A stretch of 64,000 nt of DNA from Fluviicola sp. XM-24bin1. GTDB lineage: Bacteria; Bacteroidota; Bacteroidia; Flavobacteriales_D; Crocinitomicaceae. The DNA lies in the NCBI GenBank assembly GCA_003149635.1, contig QCWI01000009.1, positions 1 to 64,000 of the forward strand, in the 5' to 3' direction. Shown one piece after another: positions 27,155 to 36,293 of the stretch; the first letter of the stretch is position 1; each line of letters opens with the position of its first letter. The notes under the pieces are model-generated. The model made no database searches. It saw nothing but the letters and a program-made list of their open reading frames with translations, and had not been told where the DNA came from. Made by a program: the position numbers and the translations under genes.

Positions 27155-28021
27155 ATGGAAACCTCAGAGCTTCTAAAAAAAATACGCCGCTTGGAAATCA
27201 AGGCGAAAGGCCTATCCAAGCACATCTTTTCTGGGGAGTATCACTCCGCCTTTAAAGGACGAGGTATGGCGTTTAGTGAAGTGCGAGATTACCATTTTGG
27301 AGACGAGGTGCGTACCATCGATTGGAACGTAACGGCAAGGTTCAACGATCCTTATGTGAAAGTCTTCGATGAAGAACGTGAACTTACGGTAATGCTGATT
27401 ATCGACGTTTCCGGCTCCGAAAACTTTGGTTCAGGCGAAAAGACAAAAAAAGATCTGGCGCTTGAATTGGCGGCTGTTCTCTCCTTTTCCGCATTGAGCA
27501 ACAACGATAAAGTCGGTGCGATTTTCGTTTCCGACAAAGTGGAGAAATACATCAAAGCAGATAAAGGGAAGAAACACGCCCTCATGATCTTGCGAGAATT
27601 GATCGAATTGGAACCTTCCAGTCAAGGAACCAATATCGACGAAGCATTGAAATTCTTCAGAACGACCCAGAAGAAACGAAGCATCGCCTTCGTGATCAGC
27701 GATTTTATTGACGAAAACAATTTTATCGAAGGGTTGAAAGTCGCACGTAAAAAACACGATATGGTAGCCATTCGTTTGGTGGATGAAGCAGAGCGTGAAT
27801 TACCCAATATTGGACTTGTGCAATTCTTCAATGCGGAAACTGGGCAAACCACTTGGGTGAACTCAAACAGCGATGAAGCACGCAAGATGCACCGTCAATT
27901 ATACGAAGAAGAAGAAGCCGTTTTGCTAGATAATTTATTGAAATCCGGAGTGGATTTTGTGTCCATTAGCACCTCGGAAGATTTCATCAAACCGCTCATT
28001 AAACTCTTTAAGAACCGTTAG
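27155..28021 (+). CDS. DUF58 domain protein (VWA-like), MoxR partner
   Basis: The 288-residue protein has no signal peptide. Its start (ELLKKIRRLEIKAKGLSKHIFSGEYHSAFKGRGMAFSE...) and the RTIDWNVTARFNDPYVKVFDEE segment are standard DUF58. A VWA-like MIDAS segment follows (VMLIIDVSGSENFG, about 80-94). It is usually encoded next to MoxR, as here (16 bases away). It is probably a cytosolic client or adaptor of the ATPase. Its stop codon shares one base with the next GTG. Confidence 0.92.
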   Translation: METSELLKKIRRLEIKAKGLSKHIFSGEYHSAFKGRGMAFSEVRDYHFGDEVRTIDWNVTARFNDPYVKVFDEERELTVMLIIDVSGSENFGSGEKTKKDLALELAAVLSFSALSNNDKVGAIFVSDKVEKYIKADKGKKHALMILRELIELEPSSQGTNIDEALKFFRTTQKKRSIAFVISDFIDENNFIEGLKVARKKHDMVAIRLVDEAERELPNIGLVQFFNAETGQTTWVNSNSDEARKMHRQLYEEEEAVLLDNLLKSGVDFVSISTSEDFIKPLIKLFKNR

Positions 28022-28974
28022 TGCGATTGCTCACGCTCATATCGACTTTGTTCCTTACAGGAAGCGTTTTCGGGCAGCAATTGGTTGCAACGATCTCAAA
28101 GAATCGTGCGAAAATTGGCGAACCTCTAACACTAAAGTACACTGTAAAAACGCGTAGCAACGATACCATCGTATTCTTCGAGAAATATGGAGAAATTCCA
28201 ATTCGCACCTACGGTGGTGGACAATTAACAACCGACGGCGTATCTGCGGAAATTTATACCGATTTCAACAATTCCACCTCTAAGATTCCTACCGGTAAAA
28301 AATGGGAAGGAACCTACGAGGTCATGATTTGGGACAGTGGAACCTTTATCATTCCCGGCCCGGAGATCATCATTAACGATGCGACGTTTAGATATAAAGA
28401 CTTGAAAGTGTATGTCGATTTCTCAGCCAAACAAAAAGGCATTGATATTTACGATATCCGAGAGAACTACGCCGAACTTCCCGAAGAAGAAAATGTATTC
28501 GTTCGATGGGTAAAACGAAACTGGTGGATTCTCGCGATCGTCGTGGTTGCAGCGGCTGGATTGATATGGTTTATCAATAAGCGAAAGCCAAAAGAACCCG
28601 TGAAGGTGGTCAAAGCAATGTCACTGAAAGAACGAACACTCATGGCGATCGATGCCCTGGAAGGCGAACGTTTGTGGGAACAGGACAAACTGAAGGAACA
28701 TTTCATTGAATTGTCGTACATCATGCGTTCTTACCTGACGGCTAGATACAACATTGCAATTCTGGAGAAAACAACCTTCCAAACGAAAAAATTATTGCTT
28801 CAAAAAGGCCTGCACGAAGATACTGTAGATACAATCGGGCGCATTTTATCACATTCAGACATGGTGAAATTTGCCAAGTCAAGTCCGGATGAAATGTCCA
28901 TTCTGAAAATATCCACCCTTGCGCGACAAATTGTTGCAGAAACGAGTCCGCTAGAATTTGACAACTATGAGTAG
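28021..28974 (+). CDS. Bat operon membrane protein of unknown role, between DUF58 and batA
   Basis: The 317-residue protein starts at GTG overlapping the previous TAG by one base. A signal peptide (about 1-19) is followed by a beta-rich periplasmic domain, one helix (about 168-190, WWILAIVVVAAAGLIWF) and a cytosolic tail of about 125 residues with helices. The layout recalls a BatD-like N-terminal domain joined to a DUF4381-like tail. The position between DUF58 and BatA is, from my knowledge, common in Flavobacteriia. It is likely part of the MoxR/Bat membrane complex. Confidence 0.75.
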   Translation: MRLLTLISTLFLTGSVFGQQLVATISKNRAKIGEPLTLKYTVKTRSNDTIVFFEKYGEIPIRTYGGGQLTTDGVSAEIYTDFNNSTSKIPTGKKWEGTYEVMIWDSGTFIIPGPEIIINDATFRYKDLKVYVDFSAKQKGIDIYDIRENYAELPEEENVFVRWVKRNWWILAIVVVAAAGLIWFINKRKPKEPVKVVKAMSLKERTLMAIDALEGERLWEQDKLKEHFIELSYIMRSYLTARYNIAILEKTTFQTKKLLLQKGLHEDTVDTIGRILSHSDMVKFAKSSPDEMSILKISTLARQIVAETSPLEFDNYE

Positions 28975-30004
28975 TTTCTGGAATTTGCGCTTTTGGGAAT
29001 ATGAATTCTTCGAACCCCACTGGTTGTGGCTCCTTATTCTGGTGCCCGGTGTCTGGTACATTCTCTTCAAGCGAGAACGCCAAAGAAAAGGAGACATCAA
29101 ATTCTCTGGGGGCATTGAACATCAGAAAAAACTCGGAACCAATTGGATCGCAAGACTTCGAGAGGCTTTGATCATACTTTCGGGATTGGCACTGGCTTCA
29201 TTGATTCTCGCCCTAGCGAAACCGTTCCATTGGGCCCTTCATGACGATTCCGACAATGACTTCAAATACGGAATCGACATCGTCATTGCTATGGACGTTT
29301 CAGGTTCCATGCTCGCGGAAGATTTTCAACCGAATCGATTGGAAGCATCGAAACGAGTAGCCAAAGAGTTTATCGACGGGCGAAAAGGAGACCGAATCGG
29401 ATTGGTTGCTTACGCTGGTGAAGCTTACACAGCCTGTCCGCCAACATTAGATTACGAAGTTTTGAAGAAGCAAATCTCTCGTATGAACGGTGATCGCATA
29501 ATGGGGGGAACTTCCATCGGCCTTGGATTGGGAACTGCCGTTACTCGACTTCGATCTGATAGTACCGAACAAGGTTCGAAAGTGATCATTCTGCTTACTG
29601 ACGGAATTGACGGCGGTGAGGAATTAGATCCAATGATGGCCGCTGAATTGGCCAAAAGTCAGGACATTCGCGTTTACACAATCGGTGTGGGAAGCAAAGG
29701 AAAAGCCAAAGCACGCGTCAATTCGCCCTTCGGAACGTATTACACATCCATGGATACAGAGATCGATGAAGAATTGCTGAAACGTATCGCGAAAACTACG
29801 GATGGTAAATACTTCCGTGCCAAGGATGAAGACGGCTTGAAGAACATTTATAAGGAAATCGACAAGCTAGAGAAAAAGCGAATCGAAGACGAGCAATATA
29901 AATCCGAACCACCACCGACGCCGCAGTCTTTTGTGAATTTCGCATTGTTCTTCGCGGCATTCGTTTGGTGTATTCAATTCTTCCTATTCAAATCGCATGA
30001 CTAA
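28967..30004 (+). CDS. batA: BatA, von Willebrand factor A membrane protein
   Basis: From ATG 28967 it has 345 residues, overlapping the previous stop by 8 bases (an in-frame TTG at 28958 is less likely). Two N-terminal helices are followed by a VWA domain with the MIDAS motif MDVSGSM and the later T and D ligands (LLTDGIDGGEEL). A C-terminal helix ends the protein. BatA/BatB VWA proteins are inner-membrane proteins whose loss in Bacteroides fragilis reduces aerotolerance. They are thought to assemble with MoxR, DUF58 and the TPR proteins. Confidence 0.9.
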   Translation: MSSFWNLRFWEYEFFEPHWLWLLILVPGVWYILFKRERQRKGDIKFSGGIEHQKKLGTNWIARLREALIILSGLALASLILALAKPFHWALHDDSDNDFKYGIDIVIAMDVSGSMLAEDFQPNRLEASKRVAKEFIDGRKGDRIGLVAYAGEAYTACPPTLDYEVLKKQISRMNGDRIMGGTSIGLGLGTAVTRLRSDSTEQGSKVIILLTDGIDGGEELDPMMAAELAKSQDIRVYTIGVGSKGKAKARVNSPFGTYYTSMDTEIDEELLKRIAKTTDGKYFRAKDEDGLKNIYKEIDKLEKKRIEDEQYKSEPPPTPQSFVNFALFFAAFVWCIQFFLFKSHD

Positions 30005-31160
30005 TCGCAAATACACATATCGATTGAATCGTATGCTGCTCATGCTTTTAGCTTGGGAGATCATTTTCTGGGGACTTTATTTTGTCCTGATCATGGCTCT
30101 AGGGTTCTTCGGTGAAGGCAAGGGAGACGAAATTCTTTTGTATCGCTATCCACAACGATTCTTTTGGATGATGGCTATCATTCCCATTTTGCTGGCTTTT
30201 GTCTTGTTTGTGCAAAATCACAACAAAAGAGCATTGGCGCTAAATCCTAGAGTACGCGAGGCCTACATTCGACCGGTTTCAGAAGGATACACCTTGTTCA
30301 AATGGATCATGTTCCGAAATGTAATTGTGTTCATGATCATCGCTTTTGCACAACCCGTTTTCGGAAAACGTAAATCAGAAGCGACCGTTGAAAATTTGGA
30401 ATTGGTCATTTGCTTGGACGTTTCAAATTCTATGAACACCAAGGATATCAGCAAAGAAATGTCGCGTCTGGAGATTTCAAAACGTGCCATGATTCAGTTG
30501 GTGAATAATCTACACGGTGAACGCATCGGAATTTGTTTGTTCGCGAACGATGCTTTGGTTCAACTACCCATCACACGTGATTATGGTGCGGCAAAGTTGT
30601 TCATCAAGGAAATTGAAACAGACCTAGTTTCTAGTCAAGGAACCAATATCAAAGCAGCATTGGATGTCTCACGGAAGATGTTCTCGAAAGACAGAACAGC
30701 CAAAGGGATCATAATGGTTACGGATGGTGAAAACCACGAAGACAATCCGAACAGCGTGCTGAAAAAGATCAAAAATTCGAAAATTCAATTGTGCGTTTTA
30801 GGGATTGGAACCGAAAAAGGCGGATTGGTACCTGTGAATCCGCGACGTCCTGATCTTGGTTACAAGAAATCAGCAACCGGACGAGCAGTTCGTTCGAAAG
30901 TGAACCCAAAATTGATTGAATCCATTGCGGCAAAAGCCGGAGGAAAGGCTTCTTTGAGCTCGGATGAATTTCCAGATCTTTCAGCTTTATTAACACAAAT
31001 AAGTCGCATGAAACGGACGAAAATCGATAATTTTGATTTTGATATTCGCACGGAACGCTACCAAATTCCTTTGGTTTTTGCACTGATTTCGTGGCTGATA
31101 TATTTGTTGTGGTCGGAAAAATTTTCGGCAAGGTTGAACAAAAAGTTGGAATCGAAATGA
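29997..31160 (+). CDS. batB: BatB, von Willebrand factor A membrane protein
   Basis: The 387-residue protein overlaps batA by 8 bases. Helices near 10-40, 53-68 and 100-120 precede a VWA domain with MIDAS LDVSNSM (about 139-145), SQGTN and TDGENHED. A final helix lies near 355-375. It is the paralog partner of BatA, and its ATGA stop/start overlap with batC points to coupled translation. The residues KSEATVENLEL just before the VWA core mark the switch from membrane to periplasm or cytoplasm; the side is not decided by sequence. Confidence 0.9.
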   Translation: MTNRKYTYRLNRMLLMLLAWEIIFWGLYFVLIMALGFFGEGKGDEILLYRYPQRFFWMMAIIPILLAFVLFVQNHNKRALALNPRVREAYIRPVSEGYTLFKWIMFRNVIVFMIIAFAQPVFGKRKSEATVENLELVICLDVSNSMNTKDISKEMSRLEISKRAMIQLVNNLHGERIGICLFANDALVQLPITRDYGAAKLFIKEIETDLVSSQGTNIKAALDVSRKMFSKDRTAKGIIMVTDGENHEDNPNSVLKKIKNSKIQLCVLGIGTEKGGLVPVNPRRPDLGYKKSATGRAVRSKVNPKLIESIAAKAGGKASLSSDEFPDLSALLTQISRMKRTKIDNFDFDIRTERYQIPLVFALISWLIYLLWSEKFSARLNKKLESK

Positions 31161-31951
31161 AAACAGTAGCTGTACTTGCAGTCCTTTTCGTTGTCTCGAA
31201 TGTTTACGCTCAAGATTGGCGTGACACGTTGGAGCTGGCTCGTACTGCCTACAAATCGAAAGATTACGACAAAGCTCTTGGTTTCTATGAGAAAGCGCAA
31301 AGCGCTGCCCCGGACGGTGTAGATCTTTCCGACGAAATGGGACAATCGGCGTACAAAGCAAAAAGGTACAACGTAGCCGAGAAAATCTACCAGCAAAACC
31401 AAGGCAACAAAGCCTCATCGAAAGCCCAGGCGGATAATTACCACAATTTAGGGAATGCTCGAATGCGTCAGGAGGATTACGAAGGTGCCGTAGAAGCCTA
31501 CAAAGATGCCTTACGTAGAAATCCAAAAGATGAGAAAACGCGCTACAATCTTTCCGAAGCAAAGCGTAAAATCAAGAAGAAAGAGGAAGAGGAAAAAAAG
31601 CAGAACCAAAATCAGCAAAAGCAAAACGGAAATAACGGCAATCAGTCTCAAAATCAAAATGGGAATAACCAGCAACAACAGCAGGGAAACAATTCTCAAG
31701 GAAACAACGGACAGAAGAAAAATCAACAAGGCAATAAAGGACAGGGCCAACAATCACAAGGAAATCAACGCCAACGAAAAGGTCAAGGCGGCGGTAAGTC
31801 CGGTGAGCGTAGAGACGGAAAAGGTCAATTGTCGAACAAAACAGCCGACCGTATGCTGGACGACCTCATGAAACGCGAAGCAGAAACACAGCGCCGAATG
31901 GCGGGTTACGGGTCGGGTAGCTCAAAATCTAAATCAGGAAAGGACTGGTAA
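31157..31951 (+). CDS. batC: BatC, periplasmic TPR protein with Gln/Asn-rich tail
   Basis: ATG 31157 overlaps the batB stop as ATGA and begins a signal peptide (MKTVAVLAVLFVVSNVYAQ). Residues about 25-135 hold TPR-like repeats (ARTAYKSKDYDKALGFYEKA, NLGNARMRQEDYEGAVEAYKDALRRNP). About 145-235 is a long low-complexity stretch of Gln, Asn, Gly and Lys. The C-terminus ends in a basic helix. The TPR part probably bridges the VWA proteins. The Q/N tract is extreme for this genome. The frame is open upstream to 31091, but that overlaps batB. Confidence 0.88.
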   Translation: MKTVAVLAVLFVVSNVYAQDWRDTLELARTAYKSKDYDKALGFYEKAQSAAPDGVDLSDEMGQSAYKAKRYNVAEKIYQQNQGNKASSKAQADNYHNLGNARMRQEDYEGAVEAYKDALRRNPKDEKTRYNLSEAKRKIKKKEEEEKKQNQNQQKQNGNNGNQSQNQNGNNQQQQQGNNSQGNNGQKKNQQGNKGQGQQSQGNQRQRKGQGGGKSGERRDGKGQLSNKTADRMLDDLMKREAETQRRMAGYGSGSSKSKSGKDW

Positions 31952-31954
31952 TTG

Positions 31955-33658
31955 ATGCGATTTGTACTGTTCATAGCAACCGTTTTTTCTGTTTCATGTA
32001 TTCTGGCTCAGAAACATGTCAATCTTTCGATCAACCCCGGAACGGCGGAAGTAGGTGAAACTTTTGAAATCACGGTTACTTTCTCCAAAACTGGAAATAT
32101 AGATTTCGGAAAACTTCCCGACGCATTCTTTCAGGATTATTCGGTACAACGAGGATCATCTCAATTTCAAGGGCCGAATGGCAAAATGACCAATCAGCAT
32201 TACTATAAAATCTCTGGGTTTATCAAAAAGCCAGGAAATTATACGTTTGGGCCTGTTACCGTTACGTCTGGAAACAAAACACACACTTCCAACACCGCGA
32301 TAATCAATATCAGCCAAAAGGTGAAGATGAAAGGCGGACATATTACAGCCCGTCAGTTGCGTGATCCAGCCTTTGGAACGATTGAAGTCAACAAAACCAC
32401 GCTTTACGAAGGAGAACCGTTGTTGGTGCGAGCAAAAATCTACGCGCGATACAAACCGACACACATCAACAATTATCAACCATACGACATGGACGGTGCG
32501 TTGCTCAAACATCCAATTGGCAATAACAGTCAATTGAAAACGATGATAGAGCAGTTCAACGGCGAGGACTTGTATGCCATTGATTACGACAAAAATCTAT
32601 TGTTCCCGACGAGCGTTGGTAAGGTCAAAATTGAGTCGTACAAATTAAATCTCCACCAAGGATATCAGAACTTCCCGATAGAATCTGGCTCCATGACTGT
32701 GAACATTCTTCCCCTACCTGCAAATCCACCTTCGGATTTCATCGGCGCGGTTGGAACGTTTAGTGTGAGCAGAGATATCAAACAGAAAAAATTCAATCAG
32801 GGCGACGTCATCACCATGACCATCGAAGTTTCTGGAATTGGAAATCTTCACAACATTACCGCTCCTCAATTGATCTTGCCCAAAGGATTTACGCAATATG
32901 GTGACCCGAAAATCACGGAGGAATTTAGTATTGGCGTTCGTGGATCGGAAGGGACAATTTTATACGAATACAATATTGAAGTCTTGGCATCTGGGATCAC
33001 GTCACTTCCTTCCACTACCATTACTTACTTCGATCCGAACTTAAAAAAATATATCACTGCTGAATCTTCAGAAGACAGCTTGGACATTACTCCAGTCGCC
33101 GGTGTCGTGATAGATAATTCAAATGATCCGAAGGACAAGCGCACCAACGAGTTGATCGTTCAGGAATTCAATCCACGTGAAAATGGTGGTAGCGTTGCTC
33201 CGGGAGAATTCTTTGGAACTCCAATGTTCTGGGGAGGCGTTTCGGTGCCCTTGACCTCAGCCTTCTTGTTCTTACTTTTGGTAAAATCTCGGAAGCACAC
33301 GGAAGAACGCAAAGAGGAAAAACAGCGAAAAAGTGCACAGTCTGCTGCTCTGTCTGAAAAATTACAAGCCGTGTACAGTTCCTCGCAAGGAAACGACACC
33401 GCGGCCTTTTACGATGCGATTGACAAAGCGCTAAGAACCGCATACTCCGTCAAGCTGAACAAACAAGACGAAGTTGTCAGCAAACAAGAGATTATGAGCC
33501 ATGCTGAAAGTCTTGGTGGAGCAATCAAAGAGAACACGACAACCTTATTCTCCAATATCGAAGTGGCAAAATTCAGCTTCGGTTCTGATTCTGTGAAACA
33601 ACAGGAAGATTTACAATTGCTCGAAAGCGTACTCACCGCTTTGAAAGTGAAAAAATGA
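31955..33658 (+). CDS. batD: BatD, periplasmic/membrane protein of the Bat complex
   Basis: The 567-residue protein starts at ATG 31955 (a TTG directly upstream is in frame). A signal peptide ending ILAQ is followed by repeated beta-sandwich segments (HVNLSINPGTAEVGETFEITV..., GTIEVNKTTLYEGEPLLVRAKIY..., GDVITMTIEVSGIGN) over about 20-400. One helix (about 422-445) and a cytosolic helical tail complete it. This fits the BatD family ('oxygen tolerance'). The adjacent batE start overlaps its stop by 4 bases (ATGA). Confidence 0.9.
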   Translation: MRFVLFIATVFSVSCILAQKHVNLSINPGTAEVGETFEITVTFSKTGNIDFGKLPDAFFQDYSVQRGSSQFQGPNGKMTNQHYYKISGFIKKPGNYTFGPVTVTSGNKTHTSNTAIINISQKVKMKGGHITARQLRDPAFGTIEVNKTTLYEGEPLLVRAKIYARYKPTHINNYQPYDMDGALLKHPIGNNSQLKTMIEQFNGEDLYAIDYDKNLLFPTSVGKVKIESYKLNLHQGYQNFPIESGSMTVNILPLPANPPSDFIGAVGTFSVSRDIKQKKFNQGDVITMTIEVSGIGNLHNITAPQLILPKGFTQYGDPKITEEFSIGVRGSEGTILYEYNIEVLASGITSLPSTTITYFDPNLKKYITAESSEDSLDITPVAGVVIDNSNDPKDKRTNELIVQEFNPRENGGSVAPGEFFGTPMFWGGVSVPLTSAFLFLLLVKSRKHTEERKEEKQRKSAQSAALSEKLQAVYSSSQGNDTAAFYDAIDKALRTAYSVKLNKQDEVVSKQEIMSHAESLGGAIKENTTTLFSNIEVAKFSFGSDSVKQQEDLQLLESVLTALKVKK

Positions 33659-34398
33659 AATTTCTCAGCATTTTTATAGCGTTCCTTGGGCTTCCATTAG
33701 CTACCATTGCCGGTGATGATAACCTTAGTAGGTTTGATCGTGCTGAGCAAGCGCACATGGAAAAGAAATTCAAAGAAGCGATTAAACTGTGGGAAGAAGA
33801 AGCTGCGGCGCGACCGAACAATCCTTCTGTATATTTCAACTTGGGATTGGCCTACAAAGCTGAGAAAAAATATCCTCAGGCAATTTGGGCCTTTGAAAAA
33901 ACACTCAAGTTTCAACCGAAAGATTCCGAAGCCATCCAATTGATCGAAGCGTGCTACACGGAAATGGATAGCAATCAATCTTGGAAAGATGAAACGGGAA
34001 CCTTTCAACGCGCACTCATCGCTATGGGCTCTGATTTTTGGTCACCACTAGCGATCATCTTCTCTGTACTTGGTGGCGTCTGCGTCATTCTAGCCAAACG
34101 TACCAAAGTGAATGTGAAACGCAAATGGTACATCGGAACAACGGTTTTTTCGGTAGTCACCTTATTTGTGTGTATTGCCAATGCTTCTAGTTCATACCAA
34201 TACGAGCACAACCACGATTACGCTATCGTTATGGACGAAGTGACTTTAAAAGATAGCTCCATCAACGACGCCAATAAGAACCTTATGCTTCCTGCTGGCT
34301 CAAAGGTAAAGGTGGACTCGTGGATGAAAAACGGAGAGGCATCGGTCACTCTCAAAGGGAAAAAAGTGGAAGTAAAGGAAGGACTGAGGAAGATTTAG
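33655..34398 (+). CDS. batE: BatE, TPR and SH3-like membrane protein
   Basis: The 247-residue protein has a signal peptide (KFLSIFIAFLGLPLATIAG). A TPR pair lies at about 25-105 (VYFNLGLAYKAEKKYPQAIWAFEKTLKFQP), then two helices (about 122-145 and 158-178). A C-terminal SH3-like segment of about 60 residues follows (YAIVMDEVTLKDSS..., GSKVKVDSW...GEASVTLKGKKVEV). It is the final gene of the operon. The AT-rich gap that follows has no clear terminator hairpin. Confidence 0.85.
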   Translation: MKFLSIFIAFLGLPLATIAGDDNLSRFDRAEQAHMEKKFKEAIKLWEEEAAARPNNPSVYFNLGLAYKAEKKYPQAIWAFEKTLKFQPKDSEAIQLIEACYTEMDSNQSWKDETGTFQRALIAMGSDFWSPLAIIFSVLGGVCVILAKRTKVNVKRKWYIGTTVFSVVTLFVCIANASSSYQYEHNHDYAIVMDEVTLKDSSINDANKNLMLPAGSKVKVDSWMKNGEASVTLKGKKVEVKEGLRKI

Positions 34399-34599
34399 TG
34401 GTAGAGGCTAGCCCCCCTATTCATGATTCAACATTCATTATTACTTCTCCTTACAATTCATCATTCATAATTCATAATTCCGTACTCCGGCTTCGAGAAC
34501 CTCAGCCATCGTTATTTCTTATTCATTATTCTTTATTTCTTATTCTCTCTAATTCATAACTTATAATTCATAACTCATAATAAATAACTCCTTATTCCC
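34399..34599. repeat. Low-complexity AT-rich gap with ATTCATAATTC-like repeats
   Basis: Between batE and rlmN the sequence repeats short variants of TTCATAATTCATAA and TTATTTCTTATTC. No ORF, tRNA or terminator hairpin is visible. It looks like slipped-strand simple repeat DNA. Confidence 0.5.
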
Positions 34600-34607
34600 T
34601 AATTTTG
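34600..34607 (+). promoter_or_regulatory. -7 element (TAATTTTG) before rlmN
   Basis: It is an exact TAnnTTTG match ending 5 bases before the rlmN ATG, which suggests a leaderless transcript. No TTG lies at the usual -33 distance. Confidence 0.4.
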
Positions 34608-34612
34608 CACTG

Positions 34613-35686
34613 ATGTCGGCAGTCAAACAAAATATACGCCTGTTCTCTTTGGAAGAACTCACGGATCAAATGGTAGGTTTCGGTGAAAAACCCTTTCGCG
34701 CGAAGCAAGTATTTGAATGGTTATGGCAGAAGAACGCCTCTTCGTTTGAGGAAATGTCAAGTTTGTCCTTGGCGTTGCGCGAAAAACTTGCCGAACACTT
34801 TTCAATCGACCACATTGAAATCAAAGACCAGCAAGTAAGTACGGATAAAACCATCAAGTGTGCATTCAACACTACCGATCACCGTGTCATTGAAGGAGTG
34901 CTTATTCCTACTTCGAAACGCATGACCGCGTGTATTTCTTCGCAAGTGGGATGCAGTTTGGCCTGTAAGTTCTGCGCAACTGGTAAATTGAAACTGATGA
35001 GGAATCTTACCGCTGGGGAAATGGTGGATCAGGTGGTGTACTTGCGAGATCAAGCAGCAGATCGATACGATACCTCGCTGACGAACATTGTGTACATGGG
35101 TATGGGTGAGCCATTATTGAACTACAAACACATGCTTCGCTCTACGGAATTACTTACTTCTGAAAAAGGTTTGGGGATCTCACCGAAGCGAATCACGGTG
35201 TCTACAGCTGGAATTGCGAAGATGATCAAAAAGCTAGGTGATGATGAAGTAAAGTTCAACTTGGCGCTTTCGCTCCATGCGGCCAATGATGAAAAGCGCA
35301 GTCATATCATGGACATCAACGACACCAACAATCTAGCGGCCTTGCAAGAAGCTTTGGAATACTTCCATGAAAAAACTGGAACACGAGTAACTTTCGAATA
35401 CATCATTTTCAAAGACTTCAATGACAACATCGAAGACGCTCAGGAATTAGCAGAGTTCGCCAAATGTGTTCCGTGTAAAGTGAATATTATTGAATACAAT
35501 CCAATCGACGATGGTGAGTTCCAGCAAGCATCCGTAAAAAAGGTTGATGCCTTTGCGGCATATCTGGAAAGCAAAAACATGATCGTGAATGTACGTCGTA
35601 GTCGCGGTAAAGATATTGATGCCGCCTGCGGTCAGTTGGCGAATAAAAACAACGCCATTAAAAAGGACGAACGCGTCTTTAAATAG
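34613..35686 (+). CDS. rlmN: Dual-specificity 23S rRNA/tRNA adenine-C2 methyltransferase
   Basis: RlmN methylates A2503 of 23S rRNA and A37 of some tRNAs using two SAM molecules. The radical-SAM cluster motif CSLACKFC (CxxxCxxC) is present. The N-terminal helical domain (KPFRAKQVFEWLWQK) and MGMGEPLLN also match. A conserved C-terminal cysteine lies in GKDIDAACGQL, the methyl-carrying Cys region. The length of 357 residues is normal. It stands alone after the bat operon, with its own -7 element. Confidence 0.96.
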   Translation: MSAVKQNIRLFSLEELTDQMVGFGEKPFRAKQVFEWLWQKNASSFEEMSSLSLALREKLAEHFSIDHIEIKDQQVSTDKTIKCAFNTTDHRVIEGVLIPTSKRMTACISSQVGCSLACKFCATGKLKLMRNLTAGEMVDQVVYLRDQAADRYDTSLTNIVYMGMGEPLLNYKHMLRSTELLTSEKGLGISPKRITVSTAGIAKMIKKLGDDEVKFNLALSLHAANDEKRSHIMDINDTNNLAALQEALEYFHEKTGTRVTFEYIIFKDFNDNIEDAQELAEFAKCVPCKVNIIEYNPIDDGEFQQASVKKVDAFAAYLESKNMIVNVRRSRGKDIDAACGQLANKNNAIKKDERVFK

Positions 35687-35792
35687 GCTTCGTTGAAAAA
35701 TTAACGACTGGCTGAATTCTGTTATTTTTCAGGGATTTCGAAGCAATTCTTAAAACTTTCAAGATTTTTTTTCGACCTTTATGCATCCTATT

Positions 35793-35806
35793 CGCAAACG
35801 TTTGCG
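35793..35806. promoter_or_regulatory. LacI-type palindrome CGCAAACGTTTGCG
   Basis: This perfect 14-base palindrome lies 8 bases before the start of the gene at 35815. Its core AAACGTTT with flanking GC matches the central-CG operators bound by LacI-family regulators (for example PurR and CcpA). A repressor here would block transcription of the following two-gene operon. The regulator itself is not in the window. Confidence 0.5.
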
Positions 35807-35814
35807 TCTAGCTT

Positions 35815-36291
35815 ATGAAACTAATTAAAATCACCATGAATCAAACAAATAATTTCGGTCGAATTGTGCTGCTCCTTTGCGCATTGTTCCTCGGAAACAT
35901 GACGTTCGCGCAAGACTCCATGCGTGCTGATGAAATTGGAAACAACTGGACTCCGTTCACCACTATCGAAGGAGTTAATGTTTCTCTGAAAAAAGAAAAA
36001 GTGGATGTAGGTGCACCGGATGCATTTACATACGGTATGTTGCGTTTCGAGAACACAACTTCAAACGACATCACAATTGAATTCTTATTTGAATTACAAT
36101 ATGAAAACGGATGTGTTGGATGTGGAAACGTTGAAGAATACCGCAAAGTGGTAACTATTCCTGCAGGTGCTACACTTGAGGGAGATGCTTCATTCGCGTT
36201 GCCAGAATTAACGTTATTGATCAACAATCCGTACACGACTGATTTGGGAGCATTCCAGTCATTGAAAACGGTTCAATTTAATATTAAGTAG
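35815..36291 (+). CDS. Secreted protein of unknown function
   Basis: The 158-residue protein has a signal peptide (RIVLLLCALFLGNMTFAQ, ending near residue 33) and a mature part of about 125 residues rich in beta-prone sequence. It has a single CVGC motif (about residues 100-103). ATG 35815 is taken; ATG 35836, seven codons later, would also keep the signal. It lies 2 bases before the T9SS cargo gene and is likely its operon partner, behind the palindrome at 35793. I do not recognise a family. Confidence 0.6.
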   Translation: MKLIKITMNQTNNFGRIVLLLCALFLGNMTFAQDSMRADEIGNNWTPFTTIEGVNVSLKKEKVDVGAPDAFTYGMLRFENTTSNDITIEFLFELQYENGCVGCGNVEEYRKVVTIPAGATLEGDASFALPELTLLINNPYTTDLGAFQSLKTVQFNIK

Positions 36292-36293
36292 TC

